Positions 45,094-58,100 of a stretch of 64,000 nucleotides of DNA are shown here, piece by piece. Position 1 is the stretch's first letter. Each line of letters starts with the position of its first letter. The DNA lies in the NCBI RefSeq assembly GCF_030272615.1, contig NC_081407.1, positions 316,850,456-316,914,455 on the forward strand, given 5' to 3'. Both the position numbers and the translations under genes were made by a program. The stretch is from Cryptomeria japonica (Eukaryota; Streptophyta; Pinopsida; Cupressales; Cupressaceae). The notes under the pieces are model-generated. The model searched no databases and had not been told where the DNA came from. It was given only the letters and a program-made list of their open reading frames with translations.

Positions 45094-48000
45094 TGTTGAT
45101 GTGTATTTTGTACACAATCATACACAGAATAAAATACCTAAAGGCATCTTATCCTCTCTTGAGAAAATAGTCTCTAACTGCTGAAGATTCGCGTAAAGGA
45201 TCAGTTAGGTAGACTCCAAGGTTCTTTTAGTGGGATCTCCACGTGTGGACAAGCTCCAGTGGTATGATGTGATTTGCTGGAATCACAAGGGGACTTACAT
45301 TGAACTTCCGATCTGCTTTGCTGGACACAGGCTCTTACTAACTTAGATTAAAAAAAATAGAAAAAGGATAAGGGCGAAGAGAGGATCTAATCCTAATACT
45401 AAGAATGTAGGAGCAATGACTTGACCTTTTGATGAAACTCTAACTAGGTCTTGTTTTGACATCAATGGAACATCTACACAAGACTAGTGCAATCTTCTAA
45501 GGGGAGCTTTATGATGTTCAAGTTATCACCGCAGGCATAGATACCATCCAAGTTGATGCATATCAATGAAGAGGCAACAAATTGAAATTGAGCTTAGGCT
45601 GAATGATTCCAGTTGACTACGCAAGGCAAGTCTGCAATCAACAAACTGCTAGTAGTATGGATGTACGAATTCCACCATTAATCAATCACATTTCCTCCAT
45701 TCATCTAATTATCTACCATCTAAGATTGAAGACTTCAACAAGAAACCATGCAAATTGCAAGAAAACGACATATTTCACCATTACTTCAATGAAAATGGAG
45801 TTTGTTTACAATCAATGGCAACAATTTCTTGCCTTGTCCTCCTATTCTACTCTAATTGCTATTCTATCAACTATATTCTAACTCTTCCAACTATTTACAA
45901 CTCTCTCTAATCATCTAAAAATTATTTTTACAAAATGAAATGCCTGGGCTTATATAGTGCCCACAATACAATTTGATGGCTTAGATCAATTCAAGATCAA
46001 TGGCCAAGATTTTACAATGAAAACCCTAATTAGGGTTTGTTACAACCATTACATAACATTTAATGCTTGACCAATGATAAAATTGTATTGCTTGGACACA
46101 TGTCCCTTCTAGAAAAATCGACCAATGGATAGCCGGGGTAGGTACATCGAAGTTTGTGCCACCTTCCATGAGTTAAGTACATTGAATCTGGACATGCTGA
46201 GGTGGACTTCACTGACTGGAGAAATGATGACTAGGACGCCACCTCATCTGACACTCGAAGCTTGCTAGATATTCAATTTGATGTCGTTGAGAGGCTATCT
46301 TTAATTAACTCTTGTTCTAACTCCTTTTGTCCTTGATGTGCAGGATGATGTACCTCGCCTTGGAACGCTGGATTGGAAGAGGTCGCCCTTGTCTTGGCTT
46401 GATCGTCCTGGCGAAGACCGTCCTGGCGAAGACCGTCCTAGATCCGGCTTGATTTTCCTTGAAGAGACCTCCATTTGATGCCTACACAACATTTCAAAAT
46501 TAGTAACAAGATTTTGCAATACATAACATAAATTAGAGAGCAAATTTTAGGAAACTTAATGATAAGTCCTTTATTAATCATTTCCTAAAAAAGACTGAGC
46601 TAAGGAAAAACAAAATTTCAAAATTAAGGCAATGACAATCAAAATTCGAAATTAAAACAAGAGATCTTGCCATACCTTACTTGAGAGCTTAACTCTAAAA
46701 TGCAAAATGAATAAAATTGCCTAGGCAAAATTGACGTAAGATGGTCATCAACGTGATTCTTCTTCAAAAAGACAACTTCGCCACCTTTGATATGTCCTTG
46801 GCAAGTTCGTTCAAGTGAGATTAAGTTCGCACCACCTTTGGATAGATGTTTCGCCTTGGATAAAACTAGTGCCTTCTTTTGTTTTGAAATGAAATTCGCT
46901 CCTTCAAACACACTCGCACTCCCTTGATGATGTTTGCGCCTTCCTTGTCAAGACCCGCACCTTGAAGATAATTTCGCACTTCTCCCTTTGAGATCGCATG
47001 AAAAATGATAATGTGAAAATAATGATTCTCACCTCCCTTTATAGCGCTCATCTCACAATTACCACCTTAGGCCGACTTGATAATTAATAAGGCAAATTAA
47101 ACGATTTTTTAATAAATAACAAGGCCGACTTTTATAAACCAATAAAATACCAAGCGCTCCTTTTGATTTTCTATTAATTAATAAATAATCAATTAAATGC
47201 CTTTGTCATTTAAATTAACAAATTCGATTTTTTACAAGGCAAAATAATTTAATTAATATCAAGCGCAATATTTAAATGCCATTTAATTGAATTTTCAAAA
47301 CTTATCGAATTTTAGCATTTAAATAAATTCAAAAATGTTTGTTTAGCGTCCAAAAATGAAAAAGTGGGAAGATACGTACCTCATCGCCTTGGTCCCTGAC
47401 TGAGGGACAGGAGCGATTTTGCTCTTGTGGGCCTCATTTCACTTCATCATCTTCGAAAATTATATTCAACGGATTCGCAATGCCTCCTTTCATTCATTCA
47501 TGCCTTGAGATCGGTTGAAATTTGGCGAGAAAATCATCTACAACAAAAATCGCTCTGGTCCCTTCCTGAGGGACAGGAGCGAACTTAAGCATTTTGGTCC
47601 TTTGTTGACGTTTGATAATCTTCAATTTGTCTTCAACGGGTTCGATTGACCTCCTTTCTTGCCTTCGAACATAAAATTTGCTTGATCTTTGCCCAGATCG
47701 TACCTTATGAAGAACTTCGCTCTGGTCCTTCAGTGAGGGACAGGAGCGAATTTGACCTTCTAGGCAAAACTTCATCATTTCATTGTTTTTTGATCAAGTC
47801 TGGATGTTCTATCATGCTCATTTCGTCCTTCACCATGCCTTTAATGTCTCGATTCGTCCAAACAAGGTCAGGAATGGCTCAACTAAGCATTTTCGCTCTG
47901 GTCCCTTGGTGAGGGACACGAGCGATTCGCCTTGGTCCCTTGGAGAGGGACACGAGCGCATTTCGCTCTGGACCCTTGGAGAAGGACACGAGCGAAATTT

Positions 48001-49421
48001 GACTTTTCGCACTCTCGATCAGGACAATTTTAATGGAATATAACATTTAAGTATAAGTGACATTTCCTTCTATGTTTCTTCTTTCTTATACTTTAAGTTA
48101 TATTCCATATATACTTTCAGGATGTTTGAGAGTGGTTTCAGACCTCCAGGAGTTATATTGCAAAATCTAGTTTTTGGAGGTTTTTCAGTTTCCAGACTTA
48201 GTCAAATTCAGGATCAGGGCATTCCAGACTTAGCCAAATTTCAGGATCAGGACCTCACTCAAGCCGGACTTGCTACCCTGTTGATCTCCCCGACAACACT
48301 TCAAGTTATATTCATTTGATAAAATGTACCTCTTTGGACCTTCTCACATCGTCAAGACGTTAAAATCTTGCAAGGACAAAGCAAAATTGGATTTGTAGCT
48401 CCGGTCCTTCACTGAGGGACAGGAGCGATTTAGGCAATTAGCACTGTTAGGGACGTCCCAAAAATCTTCAATTTATATTCAACGCATTTATCTCATGTTT
48501 TTCCTTGTTTTTGAACGTAAACTTGCCTTGACCCTTGCCTGGATTCTGTCTAATGAAGGAAATCGCTCTGGTCCCTGGGAGAGGGACGAGAGCTACAAGG
48601 TACCTCGCCCTGGTCCCTTGGAGAGGGACAAGAGCGAACTAGTCAATATAGGTCATTTTCCTTCGTTTTTGCATCTCAAATTATATTCATTTGGCAAAAC
48701 ATCTTCCTTTGGACGTCCTCAAATCATTAAGTCATCAAAATCTTGCAAGGACAAGGCGAAATTGAATTTGTAGCTCCGGTCCTTCACTGAGGGACAGGAG
48801 CGATCTTTCCCCTGGAGGCATTTCTGTGCTCATGAAAATCTTCAATTTATATTCAATGGAAAGATCTCGTCGTTCTTCATCACTTCAAACGTAAAATTTG
48901 TCTGGACTCTGCAGGGACGATGAGATATTTGAAATTGAGCTCCCGTCCTTCACTGAGGGACAGGAGCGATTTTGCTCCTACAGGCCAAAATAACAAGATT
49001 TTTCACATTTTAACACTTCACGAGGCGAAAACAAATCATTTGAAATGCCTAGGATCAAAATTCAAAAAAGTCAAAATTTGGTCAAAAATATTCAATTGGA
49101 CAAAAATTCACATTTCATCTTCAACACTTAGACAAATTTAAGCTCTGCATCAACATTCCAATTGAAAATTAGACCATTCTGGCGAATTCATTGCATTCAA
49201 AATTTGCATTCTAGAAAAGGAAATTCAAAAAGCTCTCAAAACCGACTGGATTTTGGCCTGAAAAGACGGTAATTAAAACCCTAAGGCTTGACCCTAAATC
49301 CAGACAACTAACAAACTAACAAAACCCTAAAAAAGCAAAGCGAAAACGAGCAAAACGAGCAAAAAAAAAAAAAACATGGGTCCCCATTTGCAATGGGGCG
49401 ATGTGTGAAAACGTCACAACA
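45094..49421 (-). mobile_element. Family A solo LTR, 4,328 bp, nested in Copia-2 integrase
   Basis: The plus strand reads TGTTGATGTG...CGTCACAACA, the reverse complement of the 10681-14603 type. Flanked by CATAC. Along its length it matches the 10681 LTR but is 405 bp longer, roughly two to three extra palindrome units. TATA-like sites on the minus strand lie at about 47035-47044 and 45948-45959. No coding capacity; the short frames inside (for example 47494-47778) are made of the repeats. Confidence 0.95.
47393..48972 (-). repeat. Palindromic cassette array in the nested LTR
   Basis: About eleven copies of the CGCTC(C/T)GGTCCCT...AGGGACAGGAGCG palindrome begin near 47393, 47551, 47718, 47893, 47928, 47962, 48400, 48562, 48606, 48773 and 48939. 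The single units are about 155-175 bases apart, with one tight triplet (47893-47996) like the triplet at 11728-11832. Confidence 0.85.
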
Positions 49422-49426
49422 CATAC
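49422..49426. repeat. Target-site duplication CATAC, right copy
   Basis: Matches 45089-45093. Confidence 0.93.
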
Positions 49427-51385
49427 CTAAGGAGAAAAGATCTAAATTAGAACACTCTGGGAAAAAGGGAATCTTTGTTGGGTATAGTGAAACTTCTAAA
49501 GCCTATAGGGTCTATATTCCAGGTCGAAAACAAATTGAACTAACCAGGGATGTAATATTTGAAGAGGATGTTGCATTCGAAAGATCTAAGGATGTTAATG
49601 AAACAGAAGATGAATCCCCTCAATACAGTGAAAAGGATCACTCCTCCGAGATTCAGAGTGAGACTCACGAATCAATTGAAGGTAACAATCACATTGAACC
49701 TATGGACTATATGGTTGAACCTAGGGACACTAATGTGACTAAGAAAAGACCACTATGGGCCAAGAAGATGATTGAGGAGGCTGAAAATTATGCAGCTGTA
49801 AAAGGAACTTTCAGGGAAAGTAAAAGACCTAATAGATTCTCTAGCTACATTGCTCTAATGAGTGAAATCATAAATTCAGAACCTTCTATTGTTGAGGAAG
49901 CCTTCTAACATCAAGCCTGGAAAGAAGCCATGACAGAAGAGTATAAGTCTATTCTCAAGAATGATTTCTAGGACATTGTGCCTAGGCCTAAGAACAAATC
50001 AGTAGTGTCTTCTAAGTGGCTTTTCAAAATCAAACATGTTGTAGATGGAAGTATTGAAAAATACAAAGCAAGGTTTGTCGCCAGAGGTTTCTCTCAGAAA
50101 GAGGGAATTGATTATGAAGAAACATTTGCTCCTGTTGCCCGATACACTTTTGTCAGAGATGTGATTGCTAGTGCTGCATCTAAAGGATGGAAAATCCATC
50201 AAATGGATGTAAAAACTGCATTTCTTAATGGTGTAATAGAGGAGGAAGTCTATTTGGAACAACCTGAAGGATTTGTAGTGCATGGACAACATTCTCATGT
50301 TTGCAAATTGAAGAAAGTCTTATATGGGCTCAAACAGGCTCCTCGGGCTTGGTATGAAAGGATAGATCACTATCTATCAGGACTTGGCTTCTCAAAGAAT
50401 GATGCAGATCCAAACCTTTACTTCAAGGTAATAAATGGAGATATGTTAATTCTTATCCTTTATGTTGATGACTTGTTAATAACAGGCGAAGAGCATCTCA
50501 TCATCAAATGTAAACAAGACCTTGCAGCCGAATTTGACATGAAGGCCTTAGGGCTTCCACACTATTTTCTCGGTTTAGAAGTATGGCAGCAGACTGATGA
50601 GATCATTCTAAATCAAGGGAAATACACTATTGACATTCTAAAAAGGTTTGGAATGATGGATTGTAAGTCTATGTCCACTCCCATGGAAACAAACTTACAC
50701 AAGTTAAGAGAGGCAACTGCAAGCTTTGAATCAGTAGATTCCACCCTGTACCGGCAGATGATTGGATCATTGATGTACTTGGTCAATACTAGACCAGATA
50801 TTTGTTATGTTGTGAATGCACTTAGTCAATTCATGTGTGAATTGAAGCAGTTACATATAGTTGCAGCAAGACACATCTTGAGATATCTTAGTGGAACAAT
50901 TGGATATGGCTTAAAGTATAAGAATATAGATCTAAACTTATATGGATATACAGACTCAGATTGGGCTGGAAGTGTGGCAGATTGTAAAAGTTTATCAGGG
51001 TGTTTCTTCAGTTTAGGATCAGCTATGATATCCTGGTTTAGCAAAAAGCAATCTACAGTTGCTTAGAGCTCCACAGAAGCAAAGTACATTGCAGCATCTA
51101 TGGGAGCACGAGAAGCAGTATGGTTGAGAAAACCCCTTGTAGGATTGTTTGGACAATCCTTAGATCCTACTATCATCCACTGTGATAACCAGAGTTGTAT
51201 AAAGATTTCAGTAAACCCAACATATTGAAATACCTTATCACTATATTAGAGACATGGTGGAGAGAAAGGTAATTCAGTTGAGATGTATTAGTACTGCAAA
51301 TCAAACAACAGACATTCTCACCAAGCCTCTCGCCAAAACAAAGGTAGAACACTTCAGAGGTAAGCTTGGTATGGTTGAAATGTAA
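49427..51385 (+). pseudogene. Copia-2 integrase end, reverse transcriptase and RNase H
   Basis: It resumes with PKEKRSKLEHSGKKG and runs to a TAA at 49906-49908. After another stop near 49969 the RT is continuous from 49978 to 51066: SSKWLFKIKHVVDG, MDVKTAFLNG, YGLKQAPRAWYERI and LILYVDDLLITG (YVDD near 50458). The RNase H part follows (YTDSDWAGS). TAG 51064-51066 cuts RNase H. Further readable pieces are EAKYIAAS, IHCDNQSCI and DILTKPLAK, with a deletion near 51225 removing the conserved HV.THYHFIR start. The reading ends at TAA 51383-51385. The RT core is the best preserved domain. Confidence 0.9.
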
Positions 51386-51429
51386 ATTTTGATTTTTGAG
51401 TCTCAGCACTATTATTGTACTAATTTATT

Positions 51430-51910
51430 CTAAAGATGTTTAATATAAACTCTTTCTGTCATTATGGGCACCTGTGTACATCATTAAGAAGTGACGACTT
51501 CTGAATGATAATCACTTGTATTTCTAGTAGTTATTGGAAGGTGACGACTTTACAATAACTCTATAGTCTATCATGATAGATATCATATGGTTGATATCTG
51601 TGAACATGTCATGATAGTACATATCTCTTAAAACAATTTTCAACTACATATCATAAGGTTGATATCTTGAAATTGTTGAGATATGTCATGGTGGATATTA
51701 AGTGCTTAATATCTATGAGTAATCCATGATTTTCATACATCCCTATGGTAGGCATCATATGGTTGATGCTAGTGCACATAGCATATTGGATATGTTGAGT
51801 TCTGGTGAGTATCATAAGTGTTGATACTTGTAAGACCATTGCTCCTGATATCATAAAATGATATCTACTACACTGTGTAGTTCTTCTATGAATACCTTGT
51901 AATTCTCCTC
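51430..51910. repeat. Degenerate repeats in the Copia-2 3' spacer
   Basis: 'atcata(t/a)ggttgat(a/g)' with neighbouring 'gatatc' and 'catgatag' words recurs about six times between 51570 and 51820. 'ggtgacgact' type words occur at about 51490 and 51540. This is the same place that holds the 63-bp array in Copia-1, but the sequence is unrelated. Confidence 0.6.
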
Positions 51911-51926
51911 CCTAGCTAAGAGGGAG

Positions 51927-52767
51927 TGTTGATGTTTTATAGCTTCGGTCGGAGTAGTCTCATATGTATAAGTAATGCTAATTATTGTTGATATGAATAT
52001 ATACATATTAATATATGTAATAATAATAACTGTTATTATTATTATTATTATATATATGAATATTTATATATACATAATTTATTTATATAATTGTTTATGC
52101 AAAATCGAATATGAGCACCGTATCTATATAAGTATCGATTATATTGATCAAATGAAATGATCAATATAAATCGATTCTACACATTAAATAGTTCGATATC
52201 AATTTATTGCTGTGTATATCGACTTTAGTCAATCTCCCTTCAAAGACGATTATGAGAATCGTTACTTGCAGATAACAGTAATAACTAACGATTCTTAGAT
52301 TAGAAGAATCGTTAACTGCTAACAAACGATTAAGAGGAATCGTTGTTTGATTGTCAACTGAATAACAAACGATTAGGAGAATCGTTGTCTTGCATATCAG
52401 TTTATGACTTTCGGTATAGAGACATCTCAATGAAGAGACATGTCTCCACGTACGTGGAGGCATGTCTATTCATCGACATGTCTCCACGTACATAGAGGCA
52501 TGTTGGTCCATTGACATGCCTATACCGTAAGGTATATATCATGATGCAATTCAATTTTAATAGGCAAGTATGGTAATCGAAAGTGCAAGCCTTTAGATAT
52601 CGATCTCCTTCATTCAGCAAACTCTCAAATACGTTATGCATTAAGTTGTGTTCCCTTCACATGAGCAGCAACCTGCACTCAAGAGTTCATTGTCATATAG
52701 TTTAGTGAGAACCAATTATTAGAAAATAAAAACTACTCACATATCTAATCTGATCCAAATTTTAACA
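51927..52767 (+). repeat. Copia-2 3' LTR with expanded hairpin block
   Basis: 841 bp, 126 bp longer than the 5' LTR. The extra length is at about 52246-52388, where four ACGATT...AATCGT hairpin modules replace one. The rest aligns closely. Confidence 0.93.
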
Positions 52768-52772
52768 AATTT
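52768..52772. repeat. Target-site duplication AATTT, right copy
   Basis: Matches 42322-42326. Confidence 0.92.
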
Positions 52773-54530
52773 AAACTCTCGAGGGATGACAATGAAGTTG
52801 TGGCAGAAATTTATAATACCAAACAAGGGAAGTATGAGAATGTGAGAGCTTACAATCGTAGGCTCAAGGAGTTGTTGAGTAATATGGAGAACCAGCCAGC
52901 TGACAAGTTGAAGAAGAGGTAGTTCGTGGAGGGACTAATCCCCTCGTTGCACAATAAGATGAAAATAATGCTTTTGCCCTCATACACCGATACCTATAAT
53001 CGGGCAATGGACATCAAGAGTGAAAACAAAACATTCTCTTGAGGGAAGAGGAAGACTAACGATGATGAGAGTATCGAAGGTAGTAGCAATGAAGAATCCA
53101 AAACAGTTCAGGTCCTACGATAGGATATGATGAGAATGATGAAAGATTTGAAGGCACAAAAAGGAAACAATAAAGAAACTAATTTGAAAATTAGAGGTAC
53201 ACAATTACTAGTCATGCAGGGAGATTCCACTCCATCAAAACCACAAAACGCATCGCCAAGCAGTTATCGAAATCAACAAGGAGGACGAAATCAAATACAC
53301 CACGACTCCAGAGGACGTCCTATCATATAGTGCTAACAATGTAGTGAATGGGGACACTTTGCCAGAGATTGCTAGAATAAGAAAGACAACGTGCACATGG
53401 CGTGGGCCAAGGACTCGCGAAGACACCGATTGTCTGAAGCAGATTGGGGTGAATATGCTAGTTGTGGAGGATTGAAGTCCTGGCAATCACCAGGTTGCAA
53501 GCAAAGAAGGCAATATATCTAGATCCCCATCTGGTGTAGGAGATACTATGATAGTGAATGGGGACACTTTGCCAGAGACTGCTAGAATAATAAAGACAAC
53601 GTGCACATGGCGTGGGCCAAGGACTCGTGAAGACATCAATTGTCTAAAGCAGATAGGGGTGAATATGCTAGTTGTGGAGGATTGAAGTCTTGGCAATCAC
53701 CAGGTTGCAAACAAAGAAGGCAATATATCTAGATCCCCATCTGGTGTAGGAGATACTTTGATAAGCCAAACCTGGTGTGGAACAGGCGATGGTGAGTGAG
53801 AGAACCTCCAAGGAGGCCACCAATACTCCATTACGGTCGGAGTTGGAAAAGAATATTGTACGATAGGTCTTGCAGACAACAATACCTGTAAAGGTAACAT
53901 ACCTTCTACAAACTATGCCACAATTGAAAATGGAAATTTCTAATAAAGTCAGTGATGACGTAAATGACGAGAAACAAGATAAGCCACAAGAGGAATTGAC
54001 AGTGAAACCATCATGGGAAGGTAACTATGCCATTGGTCCTATGTTGCTAACATTGAGCATCGGGAGGGAGTTGACTGTTGTTGAGATGGAGCTAATGGGG
54101 AGTCAGTTGACAAATATCATTGTGGACAATTAGCTCGGGAGTTAATTTGTTGTCAGAGGAAACTTGGAAATGCCTCAAAAGACCAACACTTCGGCTGCCC
54201 ACCTTCGACTTGGTAGGTGCTGACCAACACAAAATCAAGTCGATGGGGATGTTGATGGTGCAAAAGGTAATGATTAGGGCACAAAAATTGATGAATGTGG
54301 ATCCACAGAAATTGCCGAAGTTCAGGGGAATGGGTCAGGGGATCCTATGAGGCAGTGCAAGATGTGTGAGACCATATGGTTGGCAAGCGTCCAGGATGAC
54401 AAAGACTACTGGTTGAGGTCATTCCTTGCAACATTAAGGGGAGTGGTGATTGACTGGTTTTCAGAGTTGGAAGAGAAACACACAGAATCATATCCAATTG
54501 TATTGCATAAAGAGAAAACAATCATTTATC
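52773..54530 (+). pseudogene. Gypsy gag (rest), protease, then a second gag start
   Basis: Gag continues from 42326 with AEIYNTKQGKYENVRAYNR and LKKR.FVEGLIPSLHNKM. It passes a Lys-rich region and reaches a zinc knuckle, QCSEWGHFARDC (near 53338-53372). A protease-like segment near 54110-54240 keeps SGVNLLSEETWKCL and LVGADQHKIKS but has a frameshift at the active-site D.G. At about 54280 the sequence jumps back to the gag start (KLPKFRG..., MCETIWLAS, VVIDWFSELEEKH), ending near 54490. 'tccaattgtattgcataaag' follows. The same jump occurs in the inverted copy at 59471-61217. Numerous stops. Confidence 0.75.
53343..53762 (+). repeat. 210-bp tandem duplication across the zinc knuckle
   Basis: 'agtgaatggggacactttgc' starts at 53343 and 53553, and 'agatccccatctggtgtagg' at 53521 and 53731. 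The two units are near-identical and share the same stops. The inverted Gypsy copy has only one unit, so the duplication is local and young relative to that split. Confidence 0.88.
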
Positions 54531-55151
54531 TAATCAACAACATATATAACTTAGCATTAGTATCTGTAACATCTAGTTTGAATTTTTTGTCACATCCTCA
54601 AGGCATTATGCACAAAATCCTCGTGTAGCAACATCTTAATACATAGGTCCTACAACTGAAAATGCATAGACCTTATAGCAGAAATACACAGGTCCTGAAA
54701 TAAAAAAGAATTCAAACCCTTTCACCTTCTTGTAGCAACTTACAAACCCGTGAAACTATTTTGTGACAACTAGAAGAAAGCCTATAGCAATTTGTAGATT
54801 TTTGGTAGCTTAGCTGCAAGTCAACATCCAATTTGAAACTAGAAGTCTTTCTATAGAAACCCTCCTAAGGAAGCAAGTTGATATGAAGCCACAAAGTAGC
54901 AAATACACCAAAAATGAAGAAAATAAACAACTAATGTTTTTGGTGATGGGGGATTATTTGTGGACCCGGATGCTCCTACAATACTTGGTCAAATTGTCAA
55001 ACGTAGTATTACAAAACCATTCTACTAAAGGTAGATATCCTTGTAGTTAATTATCAATTCCATCTACCCATTTGATTAAGCGTAATAAGAGGAACTATGC
55101 ATGACTTCAATACTCCTTGACAAAAAGATATCTATCCAAAAAGTGATGAAT
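54531..55151. other. Spacer between Gypsy arm and family A LTR
   Basis: AT-rich. 'tagcaactt'- and 'acaggtcct'-like words recur (54620-54790). No gene or repeat end recognised. Confidence 0.45.
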
Positions 55152-55159
55152 ATGGAATC
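55152..55159. repeat. 8-bp flanking repeat ATGGAATC, left copy
   Basis: Repeated exactly at 59020-59027 around the LTR. Longer than the 5-bp TSDs of its relatives. Confidence 0.7.
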
Positions 55160-58100
55160 TGTTGATGTGTTTTCTATGATCCCTCGAACACGGAATAAAA
55201 TAATAAGTATTCTATCCTTTCTTGAACAAGGAAACCTCAAATGCTAAACAACGTGATCAAATAAGGCAACCCCAAGGTTTACAATGCAAACAATGCGAGT
55301 TTACGATGGATAGACTTAGTAAATGACGTGATTTTGCTGGTTACACAAAAGGATTTACGCATTGTTGAAACTTAAATACTAAACTAACTTGACTTTAAAT
55401 AAAAGAAAAAAAGATGAAGGGTTGAGAAAAATCTAATCTAAACCTACGAACAATGATAATAATGAAATGTGCCTAGATAGATGGATTCCACAAATCAAGC
55501 CTTGCTTCGTTGTGAGGAAACAGCTACAAAAAACTGATGCAATCTCCAAAGATAACAAAGGATTTTCATATTGTAAATATTCATCCAAATACCCAATTCT
55601 AGCACAATCCAAATGAAGATCCAGAATCAAACTAGTGCTAAATTAGGTTCAGACTAACCATACACTGCGGTTTGCAATCAACAAACTACAAATGGTATGA
55701 ACCAAAATTCCATCAAACATCTTCACATTTCTCCATTAAAATCAATGAAATTCAACTAAAATTTGAAGAAGTAGAAACCATGCTAAATGTTGAAACAACA
55801 CTTAAAGATCCACCATATCTTCAATGAAATCATGCATTCATTCCAACATAGTCTTAGCAACAATCTTTATACCTCTCCTACTATTTCTAACTCCTAATTA
55901 TCAACTACTAACCTTTACAAATTAGAAGAGCAAGCCTTACATAGACTTCCCAATTACAAATGAAGGACCTAGATTGAGTCCAAATCAATGGTTGAGATAA
56001 TTCAAAAGAAACCCTAATGTGGATAGTTACAACTACCACCTACATTCATTTAATGTCCTCCAATGAGAAAAATACGTTGTTTTGAATTCACATCCTTTGA
56101 GGAAAAGGACCAATGAGAAAATTGAGTTGTTACATTTAATTTAATATCATTCTACACGTCCACTTGTCTTCTTTGTAGGATGAGTCAAGTTCAATGAACT
56201 TGGGCATGTCGGCATGGCATCACTTGATTGGTTGAGGTGAATAGGCACCACATCAGCTTGCATATCTTATAAACTTTCATCTCCTTGCTCTTTGGTCCAA
56301 TATCTCTTGATACTCAACTTATTCCTTCTTTTTGACGGATTCTGATGGGTCATAATCCCAAATTGCATCATCTTGATCAAGTTTCTAATTTTGATTAATT
56401 CTTCTAAAACTATCACAATGTACTCCTTGATCACATTTCATCTTCATGTTTTGGAATCTTCCTTGTGTTCACTATCCTTAGCTTTGATTTTCTCATCCTT
56501 TTTGTGCCTTGAACTTGTCTTTCCTTCATTTGTACGCCATCACTATGAAGTGTTCCTCATTGTGAGCTAGTCCTCATCTTAACTTTTGGAAGTCTTTGTC
56601 TTGATAATCCTTGATTTCCTTGTCGTTGTTGTAGAGTCCTTCGTTTAAGGTCGTGTAGAATCCTTCATGATAAAATGATGTCTTGAAACACCTCCTTGCA
56701 TTACTTGATCCTCTTGAATGTCGTGACGAAGTGTGAATCTTGATATTGTAAGTCCTTCTTTGTTCCATTCTTTGAGCTTATCTTCCCTTGACTTTACTAA
56801 GTATTGTCTTTGTTCCGCATTGTTGTAGAGCTCTTCATCCTTTTCATTCACCTTCCTTGCAATTACATAAAAGAGAAAACTTTGAACCATGATTATGAAT
56901 AAAGCAAGATGTAAATAACTGTGATGTTAATTCAAAATTGTGCACTATAACTTAACAATAATTACATCAATCATGAAACCAATCTCAAAAATGATGTTTA
57001 CAATTCTTTTACAATTTGATTGTCATTTCTTCTGCTGGAAATTGCTCCTGTTCAGGTCTGTAAATGTCTGATTCTATGAATAAAACACATTAAGACTAGG
57101 TATATTGCTTTGTATTCCCTTAAACACTTATCTCCTTGCGATTTTTGTCATCAACCCCTTTCTTCTTCATGAATACTTGGCTTTGCACCTGATTCGGTTG
57201 AATTCCTCTTCGCTACTGGAAACTATTCCCTCTTGCTGCTATAATTCGCAGTTAATCTGCTCTGCTCCTTAAATTTATTCAGATTGCATATGATATAGTT
57301 TGCAGAATGATTTTGGTTTCATCTTTATATGCCTTCATGCAAACACCTCTATACTTAGCAAGGGAGGGGGTCGGCTATGAAGCATTTTCCTTTGTTTCTT
57401 AATTTGAAAGTTGTTTTCATTTTGATTGTAAGTCGGCCTCTTCCCTTTGATTCACATTTCACTTAAGTTTTACACACGTTTCACCTTTTTTTTGAGGTAA
57501 TTTGGCCCTATTCACCTTGGATTTCATCTCACACATTTTGTAGAGATTTTTTTTCAATTTTTCATCCTAGGTCGGCCCGGACCTATTCTTTGGCAGGATT
57601 CCTATAAGTATGTAAGTCAGCCCTATTCACCTTGGAATTCATCTCACACATTTTGGAGAGAGTTTTTTTTTCAATATTTTATCCTAGGTCGGCTTGGACC
57701 TATTCTTTGGCGGGCTTCCTATAAGGACAACTAGAGCACATTTTTGAGGTACCCAACGACTGTATGGCACAAAATGAGGGCAGATTTGGACCGATGGGCG
57801 CAATTTACCCCTATCCAAGGACTTCAAGGTGCATATCAAGGTGTTACAAGGACTGCATGGCACAAATCAGGCCTTGTCTAGAACTCTAGGGCACTATTTC
57901 AAGGTGGAGGACTATCCAGCACAAATTCTACCTCCTTGTGGATTTTTTGGATCAAATCCAAACTTCAAATCCGAATGTGGCATTTTATTTAAGCATTCCA
58001 TACGTCAAACATGGATTTTGTATTTCAATTTGAGAATTCCATATTTCACCTTAGGACTTTACATTTTGAGTTTGAATTTTCATTCCCTAAGTTTGGATTT

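Larger units (their letters stand above)
42327..52767 (+). mobile_element. Copia-2: Copia element nested in Gypsy gag; 10,441 bp including a nested LTR
   Basis: TG...CA LTRs of 715 bp (42327-43041) and 841 bp (51927-52767) are flanked by AATTT. The inside carries gag, protease, integrase, RT and RNase H closely related to Copia-1. Subtracting the nested LTR and its TSD (4,333 bp) leaves about 6.1 kb, a normal Copia size. Many stops and at least three frameshifts are present. Confidence 0.94.

Noticed and set aside
51975-52160. 61-codon Ile/Tyr-rich ORF.
   Set aside because: Made of 'ataata/atatat' microsatellite-like sequence in the Copia-2 LTR.
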